Shown here piece after piece: positions 50,242 through 61,292 of a DNA stretch of 64,000 nt (position 1 is the first letter of the stretch; every line of letters begins with the position of its first letter). This DNA is from Typhlomys cinereus (Eukaryota > Chordata > Mammalia > Rodentia > Platacanthomyidae): positions 1,183,844 through 1,247,843 of the forward strand of contig JALPQD010000207.1 of the NCBI GenBank assembly GCA_023101885.1, given 5' to 3'. The translations under genes were made by a program, and so were the position numbers. The notes under the pieces are model-generated. The model did not search any database, had not been told where the DNA came from, and saw only the letters and a program-made list of their open reading frames with translations.

Positions 50242-50522
50242 CAGTTGGCATCCCCACCTGCAATGCGTAAGAGTCCCCTGTGTGCCACATCCTTGTCATT
50301 TGTTTTCTTTGTGTGTGTTTATTTACAATGATTATATCTCCTAATGAATTATTCCCTTTATTAATAGTAGTGGCCTTTCTTTATCTTTTTCTGATTAATT
50401 TTGGTTTGATGTTTACTTTCCCAAATAACGGAACAGCTGTTCTACCTTTTGACGTCTTTATTTGGATAATCATCTTTCTATCTTTTGATTCAATTCTGTG
50501 GGTTACTTTTCTCTTTCTCTCT

Positions 50523-50564
<42 letters not shown>
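50523..50564 (+). repeat. (CA)n microsatellite
   Basis: About 20 CA units within the L1-derived stretch. Confidence 0.95.
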
Positions 50565-50566
<2 letters not shown>

Positions 50567-50775
50567 TTCTGTATATCTGCACATGAGAAAAATGTGCAGT
50601 TTCTTTGTTAGTGAGATGTGTTCCCAGAGATCGCAGGTAAATACTGGTTTTTTATTTAGTCTGGTCACCTGCATCTTTTTATTGATGAGTTGAGGATATT
50701 TGAGGTTTTCACTGAGAAAAGCTCGATGATGATTCCTATAATTTTGTTGGTTATTTTTCTGGTCTGCTGGATCCC

Positions 50776-50778
50776 TAT

Positions 50779-50809
<31 letters not shown>

Positions 50810-50888
50810 TTCATTCATTCATTCATTCATTCATTGGTTCATTCATTTATTCATTCACTCATTCATTCATTCATCCATTCATTTATTT
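50776..50888 (+). repeat. (TTTA)n/(TTCA)n compound microsatellite
   Basis: About eight TTTA units run into TTCA-type units with interruptions over some 110 bp. Confidence 0.95.
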
Positions 50889-51299
50889 TCTCCTCTATTA
50901 GTCCTAGTGTTTTTCAGTGTTGATAGAAAAGCTTTCCTTTATCTATTTCTCCCATGAAATACAGTCCTTCCTGTGCTTTCTTAGCTGAGACCGACTCTTC
51001 CTTTGCACGACATTCCTTTAGGCACCCTTCGCAGTGTAGGCTCACCGTCATGAGCTGCCTTAGTTTGTGCTGGTTTTGAAATGCTTTTTGGCATTAGCCC
51101 CTTCCATCTTTTAATACTGTTCCTTTGCTTTGTATTTTTGACACAACGACTGCAGTGTATTCTGGAGAGACTCTACTCTGATAATTTCTGCTTAGGTTTC
51201 TAAATACCTCTTTGGATTGAGTGTGTTTCTTTCTGTAGATTTGGGAAACGTTCCTCCATAATTTCAGTAAATAGCCCTATAGTCACTCTACATGTTGCT

Positions 51300-51685
51300 G
51301 GTAAATTCATGACAGAACAGCTTAAGAGAACAAGGGGTTTTATTTTCCCTTACAATTGTCTGGTTTCAGTTCTTGCAGCTTGGCAGGAGACCCCACACCA
51401 ATACCAGGAGCCAAGGGACCAGGCCACACCATATCCATATAGCCATAGAACTGCTGAGAGAGGAACAATCCTCACTTGCCAGACTAGTGTGTCTGACCAA
51501 GTACACAGAAGAGCATCAACTTCCTTAACCAGCTCCCTCCATCTTATTCACTCCCCCCCCACCCCAATGACTGGGCCTTCTCCTGCAGGCTTGCTCAGGG
51601 CTTAACCCAACCACTGATTATAAATGTGCCCAGAGTTCGACCCTTAGCCACCAACTTGACACCTGTATCTAACTATGACATATAG
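51300..51685 (+). mobile_element. Unassigned rodent interspersed repeat, copy D
   Basis: gagaacaaggggttttattt, gcttggcaggagaccccaca, ctgctgagagaggaacaatc, gtctgaccaagtacacagaa, ttccttaaccagctccctcc, gcaggcttgctcagggctta and caacttgacacctgtatct. It is one of the best-preserved copies. Confidence 0.8.
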
Positions 51686-52046
51686 ATGTGGTGCCTTTGC
51701 TGTTTCTCTCAGTTACTTGTACCCCACAGACTCTTAGATGTGGTCTCATGATTGTGTCTAAGAGCTCTTGCACTTTTGGTCATGTTTGTTCTCACGTGCT
51801 CAAATGTGGAATCAACCTTGCCCTCTGTCCCTTTTAATTTTCAGCTTGGTTGAGTCTGTTTGTGATACTTCTACTGAGATTTTCCTTTGATTCATTGAGT
51901 TTTTTTACTTACAACAATTCTGTTTTTTCCAACACTTGAAATTGATTAAAATCAACAGCCATATCACTAATGATCACAAAAAGAAAAAAAATGGTGAAAC
52001 TAACAAAGAATATTGTGTATAACACTAAAAAAATTGCCTGAGGTAT

Positions 52047-52330
52047 GGGCTAGAAAGATGGCTCATGGTTAAAGCCTTTGCTTTGCAAGCAAGAGAACTT
52101 GAGTTTGGATCCCCAGACCCACATAAAAATGCCAGGGGGAAGTAGTGGCGGCCTGGAATTCTGGCCCTGCAAGATGGAGCCTGGGACACTCCAAAGCAAA
52201 GCAGTAAGGAGGTAGAGACATCTAGAATGATTCCTGAGGTCACCCCTGGGCCTCCACAAGCACACACACGCAAGTGCTCTCTTGTACACATGCTTGCACA
52301 CACACATGTGCACATACACGCATGCAGAAA
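52047..52330 (+). mobile_element. CA-tailed SINE, older copy
   Basis: gggctagaaagatggctcat, gagtttggatccccagaccc, cactccaaagcaaagcagta body, CA-rich tail. Confidence 0.88.
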
Positions 52331-52469
52331 AGTTACTTGGGTAAAGATGAAAATAGTGAATGAATAAGAAAGTGTTGGGAAGCCAGATTCAAAAAATGAC
52401 TGGGAAAAAGAATGGAGGAGAAAGTTACCAAGTGGAAAAGAGCGATGCATTAGAAAAAAAGGAAAAAAG

Positions 52470-52788
52470 GGGGCTGGAGAGGTGGCTCAGGGGTTAAGCC
52501 TCCGCCTTGCAGGTGGAAGGTCCTGAGTTTGGATCCCAGAACCCATGTATAGACGCCAGGCGGAAGCGGGGGCGGCCTGCGCTTCTGGTCCTGGTAGGGC
52601 GGAGCCTGTGAATCCCGGGGCAGAAGGAGGTGGAGGCATCCATGGTGGTTCCCGAATTCGTCTGTGGTTCTACACATACACAGACACACACACACACAGA
52701 CACACGCACACACGAGAGCCCACATACACACGCACATGTGCACAGTTGAATAAATAATAATAATAATAAAATGTTTAAAAAAAAAAAA
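52470..52788 (+). mobile_element. CA-tailed SINE, young subfamily
   Basis: gggggctggagaggtggctc, cctccgccttgcaggtgg, body and CA/AATAAT tail. Flanked by A-rich repeats containing aaaaaaaggaaaaaa on both sides. Confidence 0.93.
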
Positions 52789-55207
52789 AAGAAAAAAAGG
52801 AAAAAAGAAAAAAATAAATTTCTCAGTAACAAAGTTTGAAAGCAAACTTAGCTTAAGGAAGTGAATGAAAAATAGATGGACAGTTAAAATACTAAAGCTG
52901 TAGTAAAGAGAAAAAAGGAAATATGGTGCAGAAAACAAAAAAGGAAGAAAAGAGAAAATTTGCCCAAAGGGAGGAGAAAATATTGCTTGATATTAGCAAA
53001 CACGTAAATAAAATTAGATTATGAAGGAGTAAAACGTGAAATAACTTTTGATTCAGTAACGTAAAAAATATAGTAAAAAGAAAATGAGAAGCACAAGAGA
53101 GAATGAGGAGGAGACCAAGAGGAGGAGGAGTAGGGGGAGGAGGGATGGTGTTGGAGCAGCTTCCTTTTTGCCCTCAGACTGCCAGCCACATGCACGCGGC
53201 TTACACGGAGCTGTTTGTCTTGCCTGTGGTTTGTGCTAATGTCATGTCTGATGTCCATCAGGGCTGCCCTCCTTGTAATGGCTTCTCTCCTTTGCCCATC
53301 AGGAGCCTCCACTGGTCACACTATTTGCCATTTGTGGGCCGGGCACATGCCCCCTGTCTCTAGACTCCCCAGATCATTCTCGGCGGGCGACTCATGTGCT
53401 TGCCATGTGTCTCCCAGGTGTGTGGAGAGTGACAGGCAGCCGCAGCACTGGAGATCTCTTGGTGTCGAGGGTGTGCCCTGGTTCTGCTTAAAGCCCTTGT
53501 GCAGAGGTGAAGCTGGGGTTTGGGGGGAGGGAGTGCACGACTGGCAGGCAGGTGACGCCATGGGTCATTTATCTGGGACCTCAGGACCTGGGGCCCAGCG
53601 ATAATACCCAGCTGCAGTGTTACTTCCCGTGTATTGTGTTGCGGGGTGCTCTAGGCCTCTTGACTTGTTCCCAAGCTCAGCCCCCAGCTTGATTTTAAAT
53701 AGTAGGTTACCTCTCAACGTCTCGTGGCAAGCAGGGGCTCCTGTGCCCTGCTGAGCCACCTGCCAGAGGAGTCGCCAGGGGCAACGCTGCAGGGGGTGGA
53801 GGCCCTGCAGGCTGTGGATTTGCCCCGAGGGCAGGGCTGTCTTCAGGAACTGCCCCCCCCCTCACTTTGGATGGGGCTCCCCTTCCCCTGCCTGGGCGCC
53901 CGTAGTAGAGCTGGGCTGGGCTGTGTCCTTCAGCTCTTCCAGGTGCCCCCCTGAATACCAGCTTTACTCGTTCTCCCTTTAGGGGAGTCTCTGTTCTTGT
54001 TACAGTGAGTCTTGCTTAGGGCTGCGAAGGCACCTTCAGGTCTACCGTCTTCACCAGAACCGAGCACCCACAAAAACATTTTAAGCTGGAATCCAGTGGG
54101 CACAGCATCAAACTTTGTACTATTGGTATCAGTTAAACATATCAATGAAGAGCATATTTACAGAGAAACAACGTTTGTATCTCCTTAGCTTGAAACATTA
54201 GAGCTTTTGGAATTTGAACTTTAGGAGCACTCAACTTGAGGGGTTTTGGCTTAGTTGCATTATTGCGATGATGACGTTTGGAACTCCGACAGGAAGATTT
54301 TGCCAACTAGATTTCAGAACCCTTCTCTTCTGGATGAAAATTCTCCTGTGAGGCAGCCTTCAGAAAGGGGTGTGGGATTCTCACCCAGAACAGACTCACT
54401 GTCCTCCGCATCCAGACACAGCTTACAGGACACACATTTGCTTAAACCCTATAGAAAAATGACTGGATTTCATCACAAGTTACATGACATAACAGAACGA
54501 GAGGAGCACATTGTAAGAACAGATGCGAGATGGATTCTGCACATACACGACATTTTAAGACTTGTGACTTAGTTGTGAGTTAGCATGTGATATTAAGGAA
54601 TTTTTGTTTGTATTGTTAATTATTGAAGGTGGTTTCTGATTATTATTCTGATACAATTATTCTGATAATTACACCATACTCTTGAGTTTTGAATATGCAC
54701 ATTTTTCTAGTAAAAAGTTAAAATAGAGATATAGAACCAATAAAGAAAGCTGCAATATTTTAATTTATTTAATCTTTTTCTAAGAAGGAAAAGTGAAAAT
54801 AACTTTAATATAGATTGTCAGTAAGTTATATAATCATGTATTAGTTGGGGATCTGCTTCATTTATACAGCTGCATTAATCACACCAAATCATGTATAAAT
54901 AATAATAATGGACCTGAATTAGTTTGTATGTAATTAAATTGACATTTGGATGAATGGAATTGAGGTTAAATTTTTAGAACAGTATTTTAAGATTCATGGT
55001 GATGTTTGTACTAGGTCCTGGAGAAAGAATATGCTTTCCAGACTCCTTTTCCTTTGGAGACAGTCAGGCCCCAAATGCAGCCCACGGCCTTGCATTCTGA
55101 GGGGTTCTACAAACTGAACGGTGTGGTACCAGGTAGTAAGTAGCTGAGTAGACTACAAAGGAAACTAGGTTGACCTGGTACTGATGTTATTCTGGTTTTC
55201 TCCTCAG

Positions 55208-55288
55208 GCAGAAGCTGAGGAAGATTGTCATTCTGATGCTGTCAGAGCAGACGATGAAGATGAGAATGCTGCTGAAACGGATCTGCAG
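55208..55288 (+). CDS. FBXO9: FBXO9 exon 2, acidic amino terminus
   Basis: After the acceptor TCCTCAG, 27 codons encode [20 protein letters not shown] and AAETDLQ (residues 2-28), the acidic N-terminal tail. It is two residues shorter than the human form, which reads DEENESPAETDLQ here. The exon must end at CTGCAG (55288) because exon 3 opens with AQLQM. The intron then begins GCATGT, so the donor is GC rather than GT. The last 14 bases of the exon form part of a 62-bp tandem repeat that continues into the intron. Without splicing, the frame runs to a stop at 55385-55387. Confidence 0.93.
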
Positions 55289-55980
55289 GCATGTATCTTC
55301 ATGCAGCCTTGTTCCTTTGCTCCCATGCATGCACAGAAACGGATCTGCAGTCGTGCATCTTCATGTATCCTTGTCCCTTTGCTATAATGCATGCACCAAA
55401 ATGAATCTGCAGGCATGTATCTTCATGCAGCCTTGTCCCTTTGCTCCCATACATGCACGGAAACGGATCTGCAGGCATCCATCTTCACGCATTCTTGTCC
55501 CTTTGCTATAATGCATACACCAAAATGAATCAGCAGGCATGTATCTTCATGCAGCCTTGTTCCTGTGCTCCCATGCATGCATGGAAATGGATCTGCAGGC
55601 ATGTATCTTCATGCATCCTTGTCCCTTTGCTATCATGCATGTACCAAAATGGAGCTGCAGGCGTGTTTCTTCATGCATCCTGTCCCTTTGCTCCCATGCA
55701 TCCACAGAAACAGAGCTGCAGGCGTGTATCTCTATGAGTTTTTCTCTTTTGCTCCCATACATGCATAGAAGCAGATCTGCAGGCGTGTATCTTCATGCAT
55801 TCTTATGCCATTGCCTCCTGTACATCCATAGAAATGGATCTGCAGATGTGTCTTCAGTAGTGTATTGTATTCTTGTTCTTTTGCTCCTATACATGCACAG
55901 AAATGGATCTGCAAATAGTATCCTCATGAATGTATCATGTTCTTGTTCCTTTGCTTCTCATATATACACAGAAAATAGAT
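55275..55980 (+). repeat. 62-bp minisatellite across the FBXO9 exon 2 donor
   Basis: Anchoring on the ctgcag core, copies fall at 55283, 55345, 55407, 55469, 55531, 55593, 55655, 55716, 55777, 55840 and 55909, with a decayed partial copy near 55978. Periods are 62, 62, 62, 62, 62, 62, 61, 61, 63 and 69. Copy 1 contains the coding end of exon 2 and the splice donor; the rest are intronic. Copies 1, 3 and 5 share catgcagccttg and ctcccat, while copies 2, 4 and 6 share ccctttgctat followed by accaaaatg or a near variant. This points to growth by 124-bp dimers. Copies 8-11 are the most diverged. Open frames across the array are repeat artefacts. Confidence 0.95.
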
Positions 55981-56214
55981 ATAATTACAAGATTTGTAAG
56001 TTCTTGTTTGTGTTGAATTTCATTGACTTTTCATATTCTTTTTAGCATCCCTGAACTATGTCATGGATTTCTTTTTCTGTAGAAAAGCATAACTGTAATT
56101 GCTGCTGTACTTCAATATGTAGGCTTAAAGTAGTCAAAGTAATGCTTAAGCATGACTCAGAACTCACAACTTAAAGAAAAAGATTAAGAAGTGTAATCAC
56201 TTAAAAATTTAAAG

Positions 56215-56745
56215 CCTTGCGAACATTGTGGACGAGGGAGCGGGAAGATTGTAAGGATCTGAAATGGGGCGGGAGTGCGGCAGACACTGTCTTGACAGGA
56301 CAGGGCTGTTGTAGCCATGATTTCACAGTATCTGTGTATTTCTGCAAGACCTACTCGGGAATTGTCCTATCATTTCACCATGGAAGGGGGAAGCTCTCAA
56401 GAGACTCCACACCTCCCTGAGAGCCTGAGGAGGGTTAATGCTGATGAAGATGAAAGGGAAGGCTCTTTTCTCAATGGTATACCCACTGGCTTTCCTTAGT
56501 AGTACTGATACATGATTTATGCTCCAGCATGTACTTAGATGCATAACATCCCTCAAAGGCAAACCAGATGAAACCCAATGGACCACACATGCAAAAAGAT
56601 TGAAAATAGGAGGGAGTCTGGCAGGCAAGAGAAAGGGTTATAAGGAGGGGGGGATGAAATGGTGATTAAGCGGGTGAAAATATAAATTTACTGTATTCAT
56701 GTATGAAATACAGAAAGAATAAAAAGTGAAAGAAAAATGTAAAGC
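56215..56745 (+). mobile_element. L1 3' UTR, truncated
   Basis: gcgaacattgtggacgaggg, aggatctgaaatggggcggg, cagacactgtcttgacagga and ccatgatttcacagtatctg are rodent L1 3'-UTR words. The element ends with a G-rich tract, tttactgtattcatgtatga and AATAAAAAG. Confidence 0.75.
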
Positions 56746-57966
56746 TCACATATAACAAAAGGCATCATGATATTGAAAGAAATAGCTAGAGCCACTGTTA
56801 TCACGTGTGGGCAGAGGATCAATATACCCCAGGGTAGATCATTCTCATAAGTGCAAGGAACACAGGATAGAAAAGAAGTGGATGGGGACAGTTAATGGGA
56901 AAATATGAATGGCTGTTAAATATTTGAAGAGGGAATTAGCCACGTTAATAACTTATCAGTTCGTTGAATGTCCATTTCTATCTCAGCTGTGAGAGGGCTC
57001 ATGCGGTGTACAGGGGATTGTAAACCCTCATAACTTCCCTGAGGTACATCAGCAATATGGATCTAAATTAGAAACATGCTTTCCCTTCTGATTCACTAGT
57101 TCTTCTTCCAGGAAATTAAACCTAAGGAAATAACAGGGAAAATGAGTAAATATGCTTGTCATGGTGTTACTTGCACAGACAAATGTCACACAGCTTGACT
57201 ATCTGTTGCTTATGTTAATAAATGGTGCGTACACACAGTCAAATAGACTTCAGGTATTTAAAAGGAGGGGACAAATCTTTGCATATTGAAATACTACAAT
57301 TTAAATAAGCTAACTTTTGTTATAACTTTATAATTGTTTATGTGGAATATATCATTTGGTAAACATAGGTCAGAGATGCATGACATATGTTAGCAGGTGT
57401 GGGAACCAAAGCACTGTACAGAATATTTTTAAAAATTATTTTGAAATGTCTCTATGGTACCTTTAAAAGATAAGCCAGAAATAATATTCACAGTTCTGTT
57501 CACTGTGGCCCTCAGCCGGGTTCCTTGGAAGGGAAGCAGTGAAGTAGATTACCATGCAGGAAGTTTATTGGAAATTACTGCTGGGACCAATACCCACAGT
57601 GAGGAGGAGGGGAGAGAGGAAGAGAGGCAGGAGGGGGAGGTTCAGCTGCCGGCAGCGCTGCTGCTGGTGGGAGTCGTGGGGCTGGAATGCGCTCACGGGA
57701 AGCCAGGGCTCTGAGTGGGGAAGGTAAGGCAGCGCATCTCGCTGAGGCCACACTGCCTGACGGAGTAGGCAGCGCTCTGTTTAAGCATCACGTGTTAAGA
57801 AGGATTTTCTTTTTGAAGTACAGAGTATATCAAAGGAAAGGCTTTGGACCTATCTACAGAACTTTGAGTAGCTTTTTAATATCTACCAGATATGATACAT
57901 TCATTAAGAAATTATTAGACTGCCTCTGAGTTATGGTTTATATTTTTATTCTAATCAAAGCTTAGC

Positions 57967-58152
57967 TGTTAGGCCTATAAGGTGGTTCAGTAGATAAAGT
58001 TGCTGGCTGTATAAGCTGGGTGGGTGACCTGAGTTCAATCCCACGTGAAAGTAAGAGAAAACTGACTACAGAGTCATCTTCTGACCCCACATGCCCACCT
58101 ACACCCACACTCTGCACACACTAATAAGCCAAATAAACTTAAAACCTTTTAA
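57967..58152 (+). mobile_element. B2-like SINE
   Basis: cctataaggtggttcagtag, gacctgagttcaatcccacg head, cagagtcatcttctgacccc and a CAAATAAA tail. Confidence 0.7.
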
Positions 58153-58366
58153 AAAATGAAATTTCTGTAATTCCTTTAGGCTTTTGCTGTATACTTTAGG
58201 TTGATTTTTAGTCCTTAAAACTTTAAGCAGAAGATGATGTAATTGAATTTTAGCAGGGATTTATTACTCTGGTCTTAGAATAACAAGAACATATGTGGGA
58301 ATGATGAATTGTTCTTGACTTTCTTTAGCCTCTGCTCATGGATCTTGAAACACTGTCTTCCCTCAG

Positions 58367-58525
58367 GCCCAGCTCCAGATGTTCCGGGCTCAGTGGATGT
58401 TTGAGCTTGCCCCAGGTGTGGGTTCCGGCAGCGTGGAAGCCCGGTCCAGCCGAGCAGGAAGAGGCTCTATCTTGAAAACCGCTGCCGACACCAGAGGAAA
58501 GCAAGAACTGGCGAAAGAGGAAAAG
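58367..58525 (+). CDS. FBXO9: FBXO9 exon 3, with damaged donor
   Basis: The acceptor CCCTCAG is followed by GCC CAG CTC CAG ATG. The exon encodes [20 protein letters not shown], then [20 protein letters not shown] and [13 protein letters not shown] (residues 29-81), closely matching mammalian FBXO9. Exon 4 starts in phase 0 with ARELFL, so this exon should end after the AAG at 58523-58525. The next bases are TTAAGC, so the expected AAG|GTTAAG has lost one G. Splicing at the remaining GT (58525-58526) gives AAG CAC GAG AAC TCT TCC TAA, an early stop. A weak donor at 58541 (GAT|GTTTTC) would keep frame and add LSITD. A sequencing or assembly error is the simplest cause. Confidence 0.88.
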
Positions 58526-58929
58526 TTAAGCATTACAGATGTTTTCAGAATGACCTCTATCTTCTTTTTTTTTTTTTTTTTTTTGACATGTAGGAATTTT
58601 CACTGATATAACATTCACCGATATATGCAAGATATAAATAAGCAAGTAACTTGCAGAATAAACAATTTTCCCTGATGTGGAAGTTTTGAATAGCGTGCCA
58701 GCTTGTGCACCCTTCCTCACTTCTGTGTGCCTTGGGTGGCATCATGACCGTAGGTTTTACCTAAAGTAAACTGACTCATGCTGTTGCTTGTTGTTATACA
58801 CCCTGAAGATTTCACTTGATCTCTGAAACACGGATGTCCTGAATTTATTGGCAAAAACTCAGAGGAGAGTTGGGGGAAGAGGAGAATGTTCTAGTGCCTG
58901 TGCCTTGGTTGGTTTTGGTTTGGCTTTTT

Positions 58930-59048
58930 TTTTTTTTTTTTTTTTTGGTGTCTGGCATCATACTGTAGCCCACGCTGGCCTGGAACCCACAGTGATCCTT
59001 TAGCCTCCTGACGCTTGGGATTGTGGGTGTGCCTTACCATGCCTGGCC
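58930..59048 (-). mobile_element. B1-like SINE, reverse
   Basis: Poly(T), cccacgctggcctggaaccc, agcctcctgacgcttgggat and gccttaccatgcctggcc. Confidence 0.85.
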
Positions 59049-59439
59049 CAAAGGAACGTTAATGCATGCATTGTAATTACGCTATAATTATAGCATATTA
59101 TAATGCTGTACTAATCACTACCTTATTCTGGGAAATTTTGGAAGTGTTCACAGTGGACGTATTTTGAATACTCTCAGCTGCTACTTACCGGAGTAAGCAC
59201 GGCACTTCATCTCTCGCTGTTTTCATCAACGTCCTCTTCTGTGGAGGCTGTTTTTGCCTGGGTATCACATGCAAGGTTTTGTTTATAGTTAGTCATTAGG
59301 TAATTACCATAATGACTAAAGCCTTCCAGGCGTGTTTTAACTTTTATTGCAAAACAATTATAGGTTTAAGGATGAAAGAAGTCTTCCTCAGTAGCAGTGA
59401 AGAGAGGGGCTGTCCAAAACAAGCAAGGTGTGTGGGGGG

Positions 59440-59542
59440 GTAGTGCGCTTTTCTGATGTGCAGCACTTGGCAGGAGAATTGCAAGTTGGAGGCCAACATG
59501 GATGAATAGGGAGACCCTGTTTCAAAAAAGAAAAAAAAAAAG
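59440..59542 (+). mobile_element. B1-like SINE, 5' truncated
   Basis: cagcacttggcaggagaatt, ggaggccaacatggatgaat, gagaccctgtttcaaaaaag and an A tail. Confidence 0.75.
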
Positions 59543-59839
59543 GATTTAGTTGTGGAATGTGCAGATTGAAATTTGGACTGTATTGTGACAGAGTTTGGGC
59601 ATATTTGGAGAGACAAAGGGAGACAAGGTTTTTACAGGTAGAATGAGCAAGTTTTGTGCCTCGTTTTCAGCCACTTGTCCTCGGCTGGAAGGGTGTCCTT
59701 TTGCCTTTGGGCCAGGTTGCAGGTCTGGTACATTGTCTCGTGGCTGTCCTGGCCATCAGGGAAGCCATGCACGAGGCCTCTCCATCCATGCTCTTCCATC
59801 TTTAGATGCTAGTCACATAACTGACTCCTTATAGATTTG

Positions 59840-61125
59840 ACAACTTTCACAAACTGTCACAAGTGTCTCTCATCTTCATGATTACATCTCTCTTCTCCCT
59901 TCCCTCCCTGTCTGTTCCTAACCGGGGAACTATCACTAGACCTCTATTTTATAATTTTACTTTCCAAGAACATTAGGTAAAGGACATCATGCAGTCTGGA
60001 AGCTTTGGAGACGGGCTGTTTTTACTTGGTTTAATTTCTTTGAGATTCATCCCAGTTGTGCATCAATATTTTGTTCCATTTCTTTTAACCATTTGCTGCT
60101 TAAAACATTTAAGATGTTCCAGCTTTGACTATTATAAATAATATCGCTATAAATGTCATATCTAGGTTTTCTCATAAGTATAGATTGTCATTTCTATATT
60201 GTAAGTGTTGAGGAGTGCAGTTGCTTCAGTTGTACAGAAAACGCATGTTTGGTTTTAAAAGAAATTGTCAGGGCTGGCGAGATGCTGAGACGCTGGGCAC
60301 CATGGTCTACACTTTCATCCTGGGAAGGAAGATTCCTGGGGCCGCTGATTAGCCTGCCTTGCCTCGGCATACTCCAGGCCAGTGGGGGACCGTATCTCAA
60401 AAGCAAAAGGAAAAAGATGTATCGTGCCTGGGGAACCCCACAGAAAGGTCATCTTGTGGTCTCTTCAAGCACACACACACATGCATGGACATGCATGCAC
60501 GCACGCACATGTGTGCCCTCACGCACACTTAACACCAAAACAATTGCCCAGCGTTTCCAGAATGGCTCCACCTATGTCCACCAGTGTATGAGTGACTAGG
60601 GTTGACATTATGTTTTAGTCACTCTGATAGGTGGTGATGAACCTGCACTTTTCTGATGACTAATATCTTTCCATAAGTTCATTTTCACATTCATATATCA
60701 TCTTTGAAATTATTTGCTTATGTGTTGCTTAGGTATTTATTGGTGAGATTTGAGAGTTCTTTGTATATTCTAGAACAAGTCTCTTAAATACGTAACTTGT
60801 AAATACTTCCAGCTGGAGCTTTGTCTTTTATCATCTTTTTTTTGTAGAGCAAAAGATTTTGACGAGGTCCAGTTTATCAACCTTTCCATTTATGGATTGT
60901 GTTTTTTTTGCATCATTAAGAACTCTTTCACTAGTTCTATTTTAGGTCTCCAAGATTTCCTTTTTCCGTAACGTCCTACAGGCTTTACATTTTATCCAGA
61001 AGTCCACAGTGCATTTTGTGTTAATCTTACGTGAGACGTGAGGTTCTGGCAGAGTAGTTTCTGTAGCACCGTTTGTTGAGAATGCTATCTGTCATCAATT
61101 ATGTTCCTTTGGACACGAGTTCCCA
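59840..61125 (-). mobile_element. Old L1 (L1M-like) remnant, split by a SINE
   Basis: Reversed L1 words include gagattcatcccagttgtgc, ttgttccatttcttttaacc, tccagtttatcaacctttcc, gaactctttcactagttcta and ccgtttgttgagaatgctat, the usual old-L1 series. The SINE at 60268-60540 interrupts it. Confidence 0.8.
60268..60540 (+). mobile_element. B2-like SINE, diverged, in old L1
   Basis: cagggctggcgagatgctga head, atcctgggaaggaagattcc, cttgtggtctcttcaagcac and a CA/CATG tail. L1 sequence flanks both sides. Confidence 0.65.
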
Positions 61126-61134
61126 TGGTGTGCA

Positions 61135-61242
61135 GCTGAGCCTCCAGCTCACTGTGTAGTTAAGGCTGACCTAGAGTTCCTGATCCTACCACCTGTATCC
61201 TCTGCGGGGTTTATAGGTGTGCGCTGCTGAGCCTGGCTGATA
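61135..61242 (-). mobile_element. B1-like SINE, reverse
   Basis: tcactgtgtagttaaggctg, acctagagttcctgatccta and ataggtgtgcgctgctgagc. Ends just before the polypyrimidine tract of FBXO9 exon 4. Confidence 0.8.
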
Positions 61243-61292
61243 TCCCCTTTGTTACAGATTTTCAGAGTGTTTTCTTTACTCTATTTTTATAG

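Larger units (their letters stand above)
49435..51270 (-). mobile_element. Old L1-derived region, interrupted
   Basis: Poly(T) at 49436, then reversed L1 3'-end words: ttatccactcatctgttgac, ggctgttgtgagtgcagcag and, after the SINE at 50028, ccccacctgcaatgcgtaag. The right half (50690-51270) contains gatttgggaaacgttcctcc and similar words that resemble old L1/HAL1 sequence. It is broken by a SINE, a (CA)n and a (TTTA)n/(TTCA)n. Confidence 0.6.
45396..55207. other. FBXO9 intron 1, remaining content
   Basis: 45570-47140, 48065-48690 and 51686-52046 hold nothing I can name. 52789-53130 is A/G rich. 53130-53960 is more G+C rich than its surroundings, could be old L1 5' sequence on the minus strand or unique DNA, and encodes nothing recognisable. 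53960-55207 is ordinary AT-rich intron leading to the exon 2 acceptor. Confidence 0.55.
55981..58366. other. FBXO9 intron 2 beyond the minisatellite
   Basis: Apart from the L1 3' UTR and a B2-like SINE, 56746-57966 shows only unremarkable intron with a purine-rich patch at about 57600-57650. Confidence 0.55.

Noticed and set aside
53130..53960. Possible gene or third CpG island in FBXO9 intron 1
   Set aside because: G+C is raised, but CpG is not dense, open frames are short, and there is no conserved motif or consistent splice structure.
55275..55980. CRISPR-like array
   Set aside because: Repeats are contiguous 62-bp tandem units without unique spacers, in a mammalian gene.
55539..56045. 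168-codon open frame, and others, through the FBXO9 minisatellite
   Set aside because: A 62-bp unit shifts frame at each copy. The frames stay open only because the unit lacks stops in some frames. No initiation or splice context supports translation.
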